Shown here: positions 14,001 through 26,127 of the stretch, piece after piece
How the letters are laid out: each line of letters starts with the position of its first letter
Numbering within the stretch: position 1 is the stretch's first letter
Assembly: GCA_013396655.1 (NCBI GenBank)
Contig: WBMV01002652.1
Location: forward strand, 124,001-188,000
DNA from: Campylorhamphus procurvoides
Lineage: Eukaryota > Chordata > Aves > Passeriformes > Dendrocolaptidae
Length of the DNA stretch: 64,000 bases
Direction: 5' to 3'
Position numbers and translations under genes: made by a program
The notes under the pieces: generated by a model
The model's input: only the letters and a program-made list of their open reading frames with translations
The model's database searches: none
Told to the model about the DNA's origin: nothing

Positions 14001-16199
14001 GTGCATGGGCAGTGTGTATGCTCACCCACCCTGGGACAGGCTGCAGTGGAGGGGAATTCCATCGTCATGCCACAGGGCCTGGCATGGCATGGCTTTAAAG
14101 CAGAATGCACAGAGCAAATCTGCCCTGTGGAACAAGCACGGTGATATCACAAGCTGGAGAAAATGTTTATAAAAAAATCTCAGCTCTGTTTTTTTTAGTA
14201 GCTATAATGTTGGAATATAGGCTGACCCAATTGTGTAATTCGTCCAAATTCATTAGCAACATAAATGATAGGAAGAAGAAAAGAGCCAGTAATGACCAAA
14301 CCACAGTTCTGTGCTGCTGAGAAGGGCTGTGGCAGCCAAGTGCCTTATATACCACCTTAGAAGCAATGTCACGTGTATCTCATGGGTGTGTGTTTCCATG
14401 GAAATTTTTTATTTCTGGGGAGAGTGAAAGTCTTTGTAAGAAATGGAAAAAGTAATCTGAAAACTATGTTTTGAGAATGCTGCATTGTAATGATCATATA
14501 AATGCCAAGAGCCACTAAGAGCCTGCTTTGGTGGGGGAGCCAAATGACATCTCTGTGCACATGTGAAGTGTTTAATTAGTGAAAAGTAAAACAAGATAGG
14601 AGAGAAACATGCTCAGCTGCCTCTCCACCACCTCCTAAACCATGAAACAAATCTTTGTAATTGAGTCACGTGCCTTGAGCTTGGTTTATGAAAAAGAATT
14701 TTCCCATGTTAACATTTTGATTTTTCCACTATGTAACTGCTTTTGGAAAGATATATTGATAATTTTCTAAGCCTTGTACATATGATTTCAGCAGTGAGGT
14801 GTATACTTTTGAAAAGCATCTATGCTGCATACTAAAACTTCTTTATACTTTCTGGAGATTTTCTGGTGTACTTTTTTCAGTGGTTGTTGGATTTTATGTG
14901 TGCTCTGAGCTCAATGCTTTTATCCTTGGAGCAGTGTGAAAACAGTAATGTCTTGTAAACAACTTGAGAGTGCCAACCCCTTCAGCAGTGATGAAAAAAC
15001 TGTTAAAACACACAGACACAGAAGGTGGTCCATTTGTATAAATAAAGATCAACATTTTAATTAACGTATAAGAAACTCTTGACTTGGGATAGCAGAGCAG
15101 GGAAGGAACAGGAAAGGTGTGTTAGGTAGTTCTAGAAGTTGCTCTCCAGGAGCCAATAAAATTCATGGTACTTTGAGGCAATTGTCTTCCATGTGTTTTC
15201 AGTGTGCTGGGGCCATAAGAACCACAATAGGGAATTCAGCTCACCTGACGTGCTCAGGGGGCATACACGGTGCTCTAACTGTGGGCACACTTAACAACAA
15301 CAATAGGTTTTATACCAAGTGATCCTTACATATTATTAATATATACAATCCACTGTTAGGTTAATAGATGGAAAGAGGCTGAATTAGTGAAGAACTTAAT
15401 TGAGTTTAATATTGGTAAGTTCCATTAAGGGGCTGTGATAGTTGTACTGCAGAAAGAAATGTCTTATAATGTAGAAGAAAGTACATCTCCTGAACTGCAC
15501 AGTTCCAGGTGAGCCCTCAGAGGGCCCTGGTGCCAGTCAGAAGAGGGAGAAAGTTCTGTGGGGGTCTGCTGTGGTGCAGATCACACTGTCACCCAGGCTG
15601 GGCCTTCTCCAAACCGTGTTCAGAAACCTGTGTGTGTTGATGAGTGGCAGAGACCCAGCAGTGGATGATACTGGAATGACTGTAGTTCCCAATGATTCTT
15701 TGCCTCCTCCTTTGTGTATCACTGAAGATGGGATGGAGAGATGCAGCGATGGACACACAGGCTGGGGAGTGTGTGATGAAGATGAATGTATTTCAACCCA
15801 GTAGAATTTGCTGGAGGGTGCATAAAATGTTAGTCAAAGTTATTGGAACAGTTGTCTTTCATCTGTGAAGAAACATGGCAACTAGGCAAGGTTGTGAATG
15901 GCTGAGGAAAGGTTGTTACTCATGTTTAAGGCAGGCAAAGAGGAGAATTGGGCCACAGGAGGCCAGCCAGCCTTGCCCTGGTCCCTTCAGGGAGCACAAT
16001 CTCTTGCAGACTGTTCCCAAACCTGGGAGAACAAGGCAGTCACTCACAGCAGCACAGATTGAGCGTAGCATAGAACTTGCTATGTGGTGAAAGGAGGCAA
16101 GGAGGGACTACCAGGCTCTGCTAGTTCATTGCTTCTGCTGATGCCGACTCATGCCAGATCAGTTATTACTGCTGGGCCCATTTCAAGCTGATGTAATAG

Positions 16200-16320
16200 C
16201 TGAGTAATTTAGATATTCTTAAAATCAATAATTGATGCCTTTGATGATTAATGTTATCTATAATATTTAATGCGAGCATCAAAAAGAATAATTTTATTAC
16301 TGGCTTCAGTTACCTTACTC
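16200..16320. promoter_or_regulatory. Candidate AT-rich conserved-type regulatory patch
   Basis: Contains a perfect inverted repeat ATCAAT-A-ATTGAT at 16224-16236, a TCF/LEF-like CCTTTGATG at 16238-16246, an adjacent GATTAAT at 16246-16252, and a GATA-type TTATCT a few bases on. Dense homeodomain, TCF and GATA motifs of this kind are typical of vertebrate developmental enhancers. Conservation cannot be judged from one sequence. Confidence 0.2.
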
Positions 16321-17004
16321 AGTCTAGCAAGAGATTCCTGCAAGGTTAGTTGAGTGTTTAATTCACAGCTGACTGTGATTTCAGTTCTTGGAAAAGGAAG
16401 AGAGAGAACCAAGGAGGTCCTCAATTCAGAGACCAGTGAGAGTCTTTGGACTAAAGCACCTCCACGTGAAGCCACTAAATCTTAAGCCAGTAGCACATGA
16501 GCTGTGGCTCTGGTAGCAGAAGGATCCTGTAAGAGGGAGTTGGCAGCTAGCACCTCCTTGCTAGGAGCAGGGATCCTGCTGTGGTCCTCTGTGGTGTAGA
16601 TTCCCGCTGAGTTCCTGCAGGCATTTCAAGCACTTCTAGCTTGCCCACCAGCAGGAATCTGCTGGGAGTGTTTTGAGGCAAAGAACAGAGTCAGAACAGA
16701 TGAAGATGAAGCACCAGATGCTGATTAAAGTGAGGAACAGAATATATCAAGCTTCTGTGATTCGGGAAGAAATGTTTTCCTGCCTAGAAAGAATGAAGTC
16801 TGGGAGATGCTTCCCTTTGTTAAGAAAGAAAAACAAGATTAAAACCTAGCTAGGGAAAGATGTTCATATTTGGGTATCAACAGCAGATGTACATGCAATA
16901 GAAAAACAGGAAGAATGCAGCAAGTGAGTTTTGGTGGGGGAGATTTCGGTGGGAGAAACCAGAATGTAAGTGACTAGAAAAAGAAACAGAAATTCAAGAA
17001 GACT

Positions 17005-17092
17005 GCAAAAAAACCCGCAAAACACCCCAAAACAACACAAAAAAACCCAACAAACAAAAAACCAAACCAAAATAAATGAATAAAAAAACCCA
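17005..17092. repeat. A/C-rich low-complexity tract
   Basis: Runs of AAAAAACCC, AACA and ACC-type units on the plus strand. It generates a Phe/Cys/Trp-rich pseudo-ORF on the minus strand with no coding meaning. Confidence 0.8.
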
Positions 17093-20000
17093 GGTAGAAA
17101 AATCTACTTCAAAAAAAGAACAGAAGATGCTTCGGTGAGATGCTGCAAGTCACTCACAGAGGTAGGTGACAAATGGTTAGAGTGCTACTGTAAGAGGACC
17201 GTATTTGCTTGAGTATTTGTTTTAGCTTGTAATCTGAGGTAATTCTTTTGGATGAAGTGACTTTGGGAGTCTATCTTGGGATGGGAAGACAGACATTGAA
17301 AATAAAACACAGAAGGTGGTACCATGTTGGTTCTTTGGTCTGCTGATGCTGAAGCCTGTGTAGTCCAAGCCCAAAGAGAGTGGTAGCATGGTACCATGCC
17401 ACCTCTAGTGGTAGTTGCTTTGTAGAAAAGTAACACATCTCCTGTAACTTTGGCTAAAAGATTCTATGTGACTTGGGAGGAGAAAAGAATGAGATGCTTA
17501 GAGCCTAGCAACAGAGGTTAATGTTCACAGGACAGTAAGAGATCTTTAATATATCATACTGAGAAAAATTTGTATCATTAATTTGGTTTAGAAAAAGACC
17601 TGTGAAGAATTTGTGTTTTACATCCAGTTAATTCATCATGAAGAACTTCAGTGAAGCAACTCTGCTGGAGCTGTTTTCAGACAAAAATGCCTTCTGGCTC
17701 AGAGACCATTGTTCATTCTAGATTTAACATATCATAAAGTTTTCAACAGGATTTTGAAATTATATTTTTGGGAAAGAAATTACCATTGCTTTTGTTTTTC
17801 TTTAGATGCTAATAGTCTCTGAGCTTCTTCAGAAGTCTACTCCTGCTATCTGAGATATGGGTCAGAGATGAAGGGCTTCTTGTTGAGGGACTTCCAATGC
17901 AAAATTTGTCTTTCCATCAGTGAGAGCATTTTGGAATATGTATTTTCAAAGCAGCCATGAAAACCCACTTGTTTTTCTGATGCAAGGCTCGTGAGGCATG
18001 AGGAGGTGCAGGGGAGGTGCAGCCCATTTGTAGCTACTGGTTTAGGAGGAGGGTGGCTCCTTTGAGCAGGTGTCTGCTGCAAATGTGTGTGGGAGCAGTA
18101 AGACACAAAGGGTATCCGCTGCAAGGGCTGCAGTCACGTTCCCTGGGGTTGATTCCAGAGAAATGACACTGGAACTGTCATGTGAAGGGAAACCACCCTT
18201 CCTTCCTCACCTGGCTAATGTTATACAGTGCACATGTGAGAGAAAAAGGTGCTGCTGGGCTGGAAGCACAATGACAATGTTGTCATTTTCCAGGCACTTG
18301 ACCCCACAGCACATTGGATACCTGAGCCTTATGGTCTGACTAAGTGCCTGAATAGTGAAAAGTGAAGCTTGCCCAGCAGGGCTGTCTCTACCCAAATACC
18401 ACACTTCATTCAGTCATTTACCACAGGCTTTTCAGAGCTGCAAGGCAATATATGTCAGGAGATTTCCTTTTATTAATCCAAATAGAATTCTTAATTAAGA
18501 CAACGTAACCAAGTCAAAATAAATTTAATGGCTCATATTTAATATTGTTAGAATGCTTGCAAATCAGGCAGAAATTGTAGAAAAAAAATTGGCTAAACAT
18601 ATGTCAGTAGTTAATAATAGAAGCCTGAATTGCAGTTAGGTCATAACTGATTAATGTGAGTAACTGGCTGTAAGTCTTCCCTGAATTCTGATGGTTTCAA
18701 GACTTTGCTAATACCAGTGTAGTATGCACAGTGAGGTATTTCAAAACTTAATGTCAAACTTGCATGGAAACTGATGCAGAGGTACTTGTTAGCGTATCTT
18801 GAACAGCCTGGATTCTACTTATCTTTAGACATTGTTTGATGATTGATATACAGTGCTTCTAGCATTTTTCCAAAGTGCTACCTGTAAGTGAAAGTAGAAC
18901 AGATTAGAGCAAGACATGTTTGTGTTTGAGGTTTTTTTTAAGTGCTGAAAATAAGCAGGGAGTTGTAAAATGACATTTATTAAGTGCTTGTTGCACAATG
19001 GAGCAATGCAGAACTGGAAGGAGTTCAAAGTCAGTAAGGGTTTTCTCTGTGTGGTAGGTTACTCTTTGCAGTGTCTTTGACCTTGGAGCTTCACAATACT
19101 GCTGCGTTGGTGGTTTGACTCCATCTTCTGGGAACTTCCATGTTTTGGAAACTTTCTGTTAAACATTTTAGGGTTTTTATGAAACATGGATATTCAATCA
19201 TAAGTCACTTAAGACTTGTGGTCATGGTGCACTTGTTGGAAATCAGCTGCGGCATCGTGAGAATAGGGGAAGCCAGATATTAAACAAGAGCTTGGGAGTT
19301 GCCAGGCTCTCCAGAGCCACACTGCTGCTGGCCATCACCACCACTGTGCTATGCCAGCAGTGCAGCTCAGCTGAGAGATCTGTGGCTGCGTATTTCTAGC
19401 AGAAATTGTGCTTCTGTGCAAGGTGTGCAAATGCAGCTGAATTGTCAGACCTCATTTTGATGCATTTCTGCTGGACTGTGCCGAAGTGGCTTTGCTCACT
19501 GTGTGTACCCTTGCTTGGTATACTTACAGCCTAGGTGTCGCATCCAAATAACAAGGATTTAAGCATCATAACCTGTGACATACAAAACAGCTGGGATGCA
19601 GATGAGGCCTAAAGAAATTAAATGGGGTGCTCAGGATCAAGCAGTGATTTTCTAGACAGTGATAACGGGCTCCAGATCTTGAGTTTATGTACAAGTAATG
19701 AATTGGGAGGTTTGCCTGCTCAGGACTTTCCACCACCAAAGCCTGTTCAGTAGCCTCTGCCTAGGCTGCTGTGCTGACTGCTTAAACCAGAGAAGCAGTT
19801 CCTCCAGATCCACCTTGAATCTCCACATAGTGATCTGACTAACAATATGTCTCCCTCTTGTTTCTTTATTTTAAACAATAATTAGTCTAACATGGCTGAC
19901 TATGTAATTGTTGCTGAAAAATATTTCAGGTTTTATCTGTAATGATCTTGACCAATTTACTTTCATTCAATTATTGCTGTAACTGCTTCAGTGGATTAAG

Positions 20001-20277
20001 AGAACACAACTAATGTGATATATTTGAATTGTACTAACTGTGTTGATATTTCCTCATTCAGATTTCCATTTAAAAAAGTCACAGTTGGTCTAAAATATGA
20101 CCATGACAACGTGGCTACTCTATTTCTGTGTGTCACAGTGAAGCCCAAAAAGGCTGAATAAAACTGTTTAGAGAGAGAGTTTTTACTTCAAACAGCAAGG
20201 TATTTACTGGTGCAATGTTGGGGAACTCCCAGCTCTTGCTGGACAAAGAGTTCCAAAGTTTTCAGTGAAAAACAAGA

Positions 20278-20287
20278 CTATTTATAC
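20278..20287 (-). promoter_or_regulatory. LTR TATA box
   Basis: Minus-strand GTATAAATAG is a strong TATA element, placed about two-thirds of the way through the LTR as expected for the U3/R junction. It would drive transcription leftward, away from KCNIP1. Confidence 0.6.
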
Positions 20288-20360
20288 GATTTTGCAAAGG
20301 ATTACAACATCTTTTCATGCATATTCATAATATTGCAACATCTGATTATAATATTCATAG

Positions 20361-20393
20361 TAGGTGGAGAGTAGGTGGAGAGTGGGTGGAGCC
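20361..20393. repeat. 11-base tandem repeat in LTR U3
   Basis: Three tandem copies: TAGGTGGAGAG at 20361-20371 and 20372-20382 (identical), and TGGGTGGAGCC at 20383-20393 (diverged). They lie about 75-115 bases upstream of the LTR TATA box on the minus strand, where retroviral U3 enhancers often carry direct repeats. Confidence 0.85.
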
Positions 20394-20957
20394 TGGGCGT
20401 GGTCATCTCTTTTGGGGAATTTTGCAGGGTATATCCTGTTGCCTTCATCCTCTGGGGGGTCCTGTCTTCACTCCTCTTTGTCATGAGCTTTTCAACTTTC
20501 TCTGTTTTTGCTGATTCTTGAGAGGAATCTTGGACTTGGGCCTTTGTTCCCTTCTTATCTCAATGTTCCTGTTCTATTCTTTTAGTGTATCCTCCCTTCC
20601 CTAGTTCTTCTATGTACTCATCTTTCAGGGCATAGTGACCCAAAATTTGTCTTTATCTAAGAATTTTCTCCAAGAGAGTTCTCAGCGTTGGTATTCTAAG
20701 CTAACTTTTAACTCTTGGGGCCCCTGCTCGGCTTCAACAGTAATGAAAAAGACACTGTAATTCTGGGAGCTGTGTCTCAAAATACCCTTTTCTGAACAGG
20801 GCATTAACTGATAACATAAGTCATTGCTCATGCTCTTGGAGCTCACATAAAAATCAAGGGTGGGGGAGAAATGAAAACCATGTTTTGTAATGGTTCAATG
20901 ATACAATCTGACATGATTTTGATGTCCCTCTGCTTCCTTTACTACACATGGACCTCC

Positions 20958-20976
20958 TTTTTTTTTTTTTTTTTTA
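20958..20976. repeat. Poly(T) homopolymer
   Basis: Nineteen consecutive T bases. It could be the poly(A) tail of an antisense retroposed copy, but no recognisable retroposed sequence adjoins it. Confidence 0.9.
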
Positions 20977-23900
20977 CTGAAGGTTGAGTGTGCAATGACT
21001 GGTTGTATTTTTGTTTCTTTTTAAGAATGGAAAAAGCATAATGAATGTTTTATTTCTATCTCTATTGAGCTGCTACTTGAAATGTTTATACATAATTTGA
21101 AAACAATAGTGATGCTGAGGCCCATGCAGTCACCTTTCAATCTTTATCGCAATAGAGGAACTAGAGATGCACATAACGCCTGTGTAATACAAAGTCTGTT
21201 ACTGGCAAACCCCTGTCTGGAGCAGTATCAGCTATGGCAAGCAGGTGTTATGCAAGCAGAAAACTTGGTTTTAAGCACAAACACCTGATGAGGAATTCTG
21301 TGGAAATATATCAATAAATGTTAGAAGTTAGACATATCCCCTTTCTTGTGCTTTATGGTGAACTGGGCAGCTAGTGAAAACCTCCATGTGCTTATAGCCA
21401 TAGTAAGTAACTTGTAAAAATACAGACATCAAATCTGGGGCCAGCTCCATGTGCTGGGGAGCAGCTGACTTGTTTTTCTGATGGCAGCGAAGCTGTTTGC
21501 AGTTTGCTTCACCTGTTGCTGGTAATTAAGCTTGTATCAACCACAATGTCCCTGGAGGATTTTAATTACCTTTGCTCTTTCTGGGATGTTTTGATATCAA
21601 GTGAACTTTTATAAAGCCACAATCATCTTCCACAGAACTTAAAATGAACTGAAATTCTGCCATGCAATTTTGAGGTGACATTTTGATAATTACAGAGAAG
21701 AAGCTACATAAAAATAATGTGGCTGTGCCAGAGCTCAAGGCTGTCTCCCTGTGCTGTGCACTCCTGTTAGAATGCCAGAGCTGGGCAATGCTTTGCAGAG
21801 CCTTGCTGCAGAAATACCTATGGCCAGAAAGGAGAGGGCGATTTGGGGTGAAGGACAGAAATGTCTTTAGCAGAGCTGTGGCCACGGTTTGCAGCCTGAC
21901 TGTGGGCTGAGTTTTCACACTGAGTTACCATATCAAAAACAAACACTGAAGCTTTAGGCATTCTAACATCTTTTGATTTCTATTGAAAGTTATTTTGAGA
22001 TATCCAGTATATCCTATGCTGTACCACTCTTTCTGTTCTTGCATAGCACTTCTGCCCTTGTACCTACATGAACTAAATATAAGAAAAAAAAGAAAGTAAC
22101 CACACCAGAATATTTATTAATATGACATTAGTGGCATATTGCAGTACCCTGAGTGAACTCTCTTAGTGCTACCTAAATTCACAAACTGTTTGCAAATATG
22201 ACTGACTTTGAGAAGTGTCCCAGCTTTAAATATACAAAGTGCTATCTTATACTAAAAAATTCTGCTCTCTTGAAAAGACAAGAGATGCTGTAATGTCAGT
22301 AAGGAGAAATACAGCACGTTTCAGAGTCCTCGGGTAAGACTGCATGGTGGTTTCTGTCAATATCTCACCCACAAAAGTATGTCCTACACTCAAGCCAGTT
22401 TCACTATCCAAAGTGTCTAATGTAAATACATGATAAAATTTGGACTGCTCACGTTTTTTGGTGACCAGAATTTTCAGTGTTGATGAATTTCCAGATTTCT
22501 TTGCTTAGACAAAACACTCTCTACCCTTTGCTCTGAGATGTGGTTATTTCATTAGTCATACCTTGATGGCTTTGCAGTTTGCTTCTACTTTGTTTTGCAA
22601 GCCCAGGAGATGGTCTGCTAGCAATGCAGTCACTCAGGACTATGAAACTTGCTGTAGGTTTGATGCGGTTTTTTTAAGGGATAATTCAGTGTTGGGTGGA
22701 TGGATGGATATGCGGCTATCCTTGTTTTGGAGACTGATAACTGTCATGGGTGGGAGTGGGGGCTTTTAGTTTATTAAAGAAACCCTGCTGTTGAGTCCCA
22801 TGCTTTCTTGAGGTGCAGAAAGGACCCCCTTGCTTTCTAAACTCCTTGTAGAGGAACCTGGGTCCTGTCTTTGCCCCAGATTTTGTCAACATTTTAAATT
22901 TAAGGAATTATAGAGGTGTGATTGAATTGCTTTGTCCTGCAGGTTTTAATGATGGCAAACAGAATATTTATATAAAATGATCAGACAAAAGATCTTAATT
23001 AGGATTATTTACTACACAATATAAAAGCTAAAAACTAATAGTGGTATAGTAATAGTGCACTATTTTAAAGCAATTATTGAACCCATATTAAAGCTAGGAA
23101 AAAGAAAAATTATTAATTAGAGATGCATGTAACTCACCAACACTTGTGGGGAGATCTCTTTCTCTCAACTTCCAGGAGCATCCTTGAGGGACATCTCCAG
23201 CAAAGGGAGGAATCTCCACACATACAACCTAAAAAGGGTTATGTTAGAAAAACCTGACTGTAAGAGAATGGACTGGACATTTATAGTACAAAGTGATTGA
23301 TTTACAGTCATCTGAATCCAGTGGTTGCCTCACCATTAGGCTGCTTGATGCCTAATCACAACTGGGAAGACGTCAGTGGGATCCAGTAAGCCCAGGAAGG
23401 TTGGCTGGTACGGTCTTAGTGTGCATGTTTGTGTTGCATGCTTATGCCACCAGCACATTTTCTGTCAGCATTCACCCCATGTAATGGCTGCTCCTGTCTT
23501 CCTTGTAGGTCTTTTACGATGCATAAAAGGTTCTCAAGTGATAGATCTTGGGATTGTCTTTACCCTATGAAGACAGATTAAAAGGTCAGAACATAGATTA
23601 AAAGTAAACTGATGTCCAAATTCCTAAGTATCTCTGCTTAATAGGAGTTTTTACAAAATAGTAATCGGAACTGAAATCTAAAGTAGAGCATGATCCATGT
23701 GGCTCAGAAAGTCAAGGGCCTACTGCCTGTGTGCTTTCAAGGATGGTGCTCCATTCCTCTTAGCTGCACTTTGGTACAGGTGGTCCCCAAGAAGCGGTCC
23801 TGCACTACTGGCCTTTTTTATATCTCTTAATATTTAATAAGCTGAAAGGATGGTTACCTGGCAAAAAGCTGATGCCACAAAGACATAGATGACAAAGAAG

Positions 23901-26083
23901 AATAGATGAGACAACCTGTCTAAGCTAGCAGAGTAATTGCATAGGTTTTGAGGGGTAAAATGAAATGTTTTTTACTTTATGACAGATTATCGCAGAGATA
24001 AATGTGAGCTTGGTTTCTGTAAACATGGCAGCCTTTTTTGTTGTCATTTGTGCAGTGAAGAAAGCAAGGTCATGTCTTTGATTTGCCTGTTCAGACTTCC
24101 AGCTTGGGATGGATAGGTGATGTAGGTAGCAACCCAACATAGGCCTCCTGTACTGAAAGGCAAGGTGAAGAAAAAGCAAGTGGCAATTTTAAAAATGTGT
24201 AAGCAAAATCAACAGCCCTTGTGCAGTAGCAATCTTGCCCTATTGGATGTGTTGATCCCAGCATTTCTAGATCTGGAAAGGTCTTTAACTCATAATAAAC
24301 AAGTCCAGATACTTTGGAGTTAAATCAGCAGTAAGTTCTAATGCTATAGAAAAGACAAGTTATTTTGGTCTGTGGTGCTAGTTTATTCAATAGTTCATCA
24401 GGGATAGAATAAATGCAACTTACAGCACTTAACTAGGCTGTGGGAAAATTACATTAATGGTAAAAAGACATGAAAAGGAAGTATTAATTCTAGGGAACAA
24501 TTGTGGTACATCTGAAGTTTTGTATTATCTACCTCAAAATAGTGATGAAGAAATGTTAGAACATCGAGTTCAAGTCTGTTCACCTCCTAAGGGAATCAAT
24601 TAGAAAATATAACAACCAAAATAGCTCTTTGAATTTTTGGAGTCACCATCATTAAACAGAAATTGAGAGTGAATATTTGATTACATATTCAATCAGGAAA
24701 AAAATATGGGCTTTACTGCTGGTCAAGGCTGTATTCACTGAAAAGTGATGTGCCTCTGTCTGGTGATCCTTCCAATTTAGCCCCCCAAAACAGCTTTGGA
24801 AAGATTTGGAAGAATGGAGGCATCAGATGTGATTACGAAAACAATCACAATATCAAAGAGCAAGACTGAGCACAGTGTAGGAGAAGGCTGAAAAGCAAAG
24901 CTGAAAGGAGGAAAGATTGCAGAAAAAGTTAAAGAAATTGAATTTTTTTCAGGCACAAAAGTAACAAGACGTCACTGAAAAATTCAGCAGGGCTTCGAAA
25001 AGCAATTTATTGTGAAAAGCAGCAGGTATTTCTCAGATTTGATGAATTCTCAGCCTCAGTGCTCCCCATGCAAAGTGGGAACCTGCATAGAAATCTGTCG
25101 TGGGAAGGGGAGGAAAAGCTGGATGAAAACAAGCACACTCAAGATCAACCAAAATGTAACAAGCCTGTGGTGCCTCCCAGTGCTCCAGGAAGATACATTT
25201 GGTGAAGTGATGCTTAATCAAATTGGAACAAGGATCAAATAATTTCCAAAAAGTAGGATTTTTTAATCCTTCTCTTTCATTTTTCTTTCACTTTTTGTAT
25301 GTGCTGTCTCCCTGCCCTAATTCAGTATTTCACATGCTTTTACCATTTGTGGGCAAGGCTGATTTTGAGACTAAAGGCAAAGCCTGGCTGTAACAAATCT
25401 GTCAGGTATTTTATTTATCTTGCTCATCCTCCCCTGTGATACCCTACACCTCAGCCTAGTGCTCCTTCCTTCAGCTGCCTTGAAACCAGTTGAATTCTGT
25501 TTCATTGCTGTCTGACCTTGGACACAGGGCATGGTGAACACCAGGAATATTTATGTGAGGCAGCATTAGGCCTTGTCCTCTAGAAAAAGTTCTTGTTAGA
25601 TATTTGGATGCTAACTAGTGAAGGAGGAAAAATTTGGTAATGGTGTATATGAAATACAGAGACATTTATCCATGAGTGGAATTTATCTAAAATTGTTTCA
25701 AGTTTCCTGCTTGTAATGGTTTGTTGGCTTATGGAGTTTGTTTTCCAGAGCTGGACCCCTTCCTTTCCCTGCTTCTGAGCTGTGTTCAGCATTTTGCAGG
25801 GTCAGAGCATGTAAGCTCTTTGTGGAAAACAGCTTTTCTCATCTATAATTAGTCCTCTATCCTTGCTTCCCATTAATGTCTGTAACTTCATCAAATCATC
25901 CAGTGGAGACATTCCTTGCTCATCACCAGAGCCCCTTCTCAGGTTTATCTATGGCATGGCATAGCATATGTTAATAATTTTGGATTGGCTGTACTGTTGG
26001 AACAATCTCAAATGCATATGCTCACACTGATCTCTTGCTGCTGTCTGGGCCAGTGATTTTCATGTGTAGATGCTTATGCTAAT

Positions 26084-26127
26084 CCTTGCCTTGTTAATAT
26101 ATTTAGTATCAATTAACATAAGCAAGG
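26084..26127. repeat. Imperfect inverted repeat with HNF1-like half sites
   Basis: Left arm CCTTGC-CTT-GTTAAT (26084-26098) pairs with right arm ATTAAC-ATAA-GCAAGG (26112-26127), giving two 6-base perfect stems around an internal 3/4-base bulge and a 13-base loop. GTTAAT and ATTAAC are also the two halves of the HNF1 consensus, here spaced too widely for a classical site. An octamer-like ATGCTAAT lies immediately to the left. Confidence 0.6.

Larger units (their letters stand above)
11082..20130. other. Noncoding stretch between two LTRs
   Basis: About 9 kb without a supported gene. It includes A/C-rich low-complexity DNA at 13731-13760 and about 17005-17092, and an AT-rich patch with homeodomain and TCF-like motifs around 16224-16252. 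The open reading frames here (up to about 110 codons) show no domain or composition suggesting coding sequence. Confidence 0.6.
20131..20739 (-). mobile_element. Endogenous retrovirus LTR, antisense, with TATA box
   Basis: On the minus strand the element begins TGTTGAAGCCGAGCAGGGGC near 20739 and ends in CA at about 20131. U3 carries a clear TATA box GTATAAATAG (plus-strand complement at 20278-20287), and upstream of it a block of CACCC/GC-type sites, an 11-base tandem repeat and C/EBP-like ATTGCAAC (about 20332). R/U5-like sequence follows toward 20165. This is the promoter layout of an alpha/betaretrovirus-like avian LTR; subfamily not assigned. No internal retroviral genes flank it, so it is likely a solo LTR. 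I found no exact target-site duplication and the 20131 end is approximate (20165 is the alternative). Confidence 0.7.

Noticed and set aside
15571..15804. 77-codon frame with an acidic, Cys-containing C-terminus
   Set aside because: No recognisable EGF or other domain spacing; no splice context.
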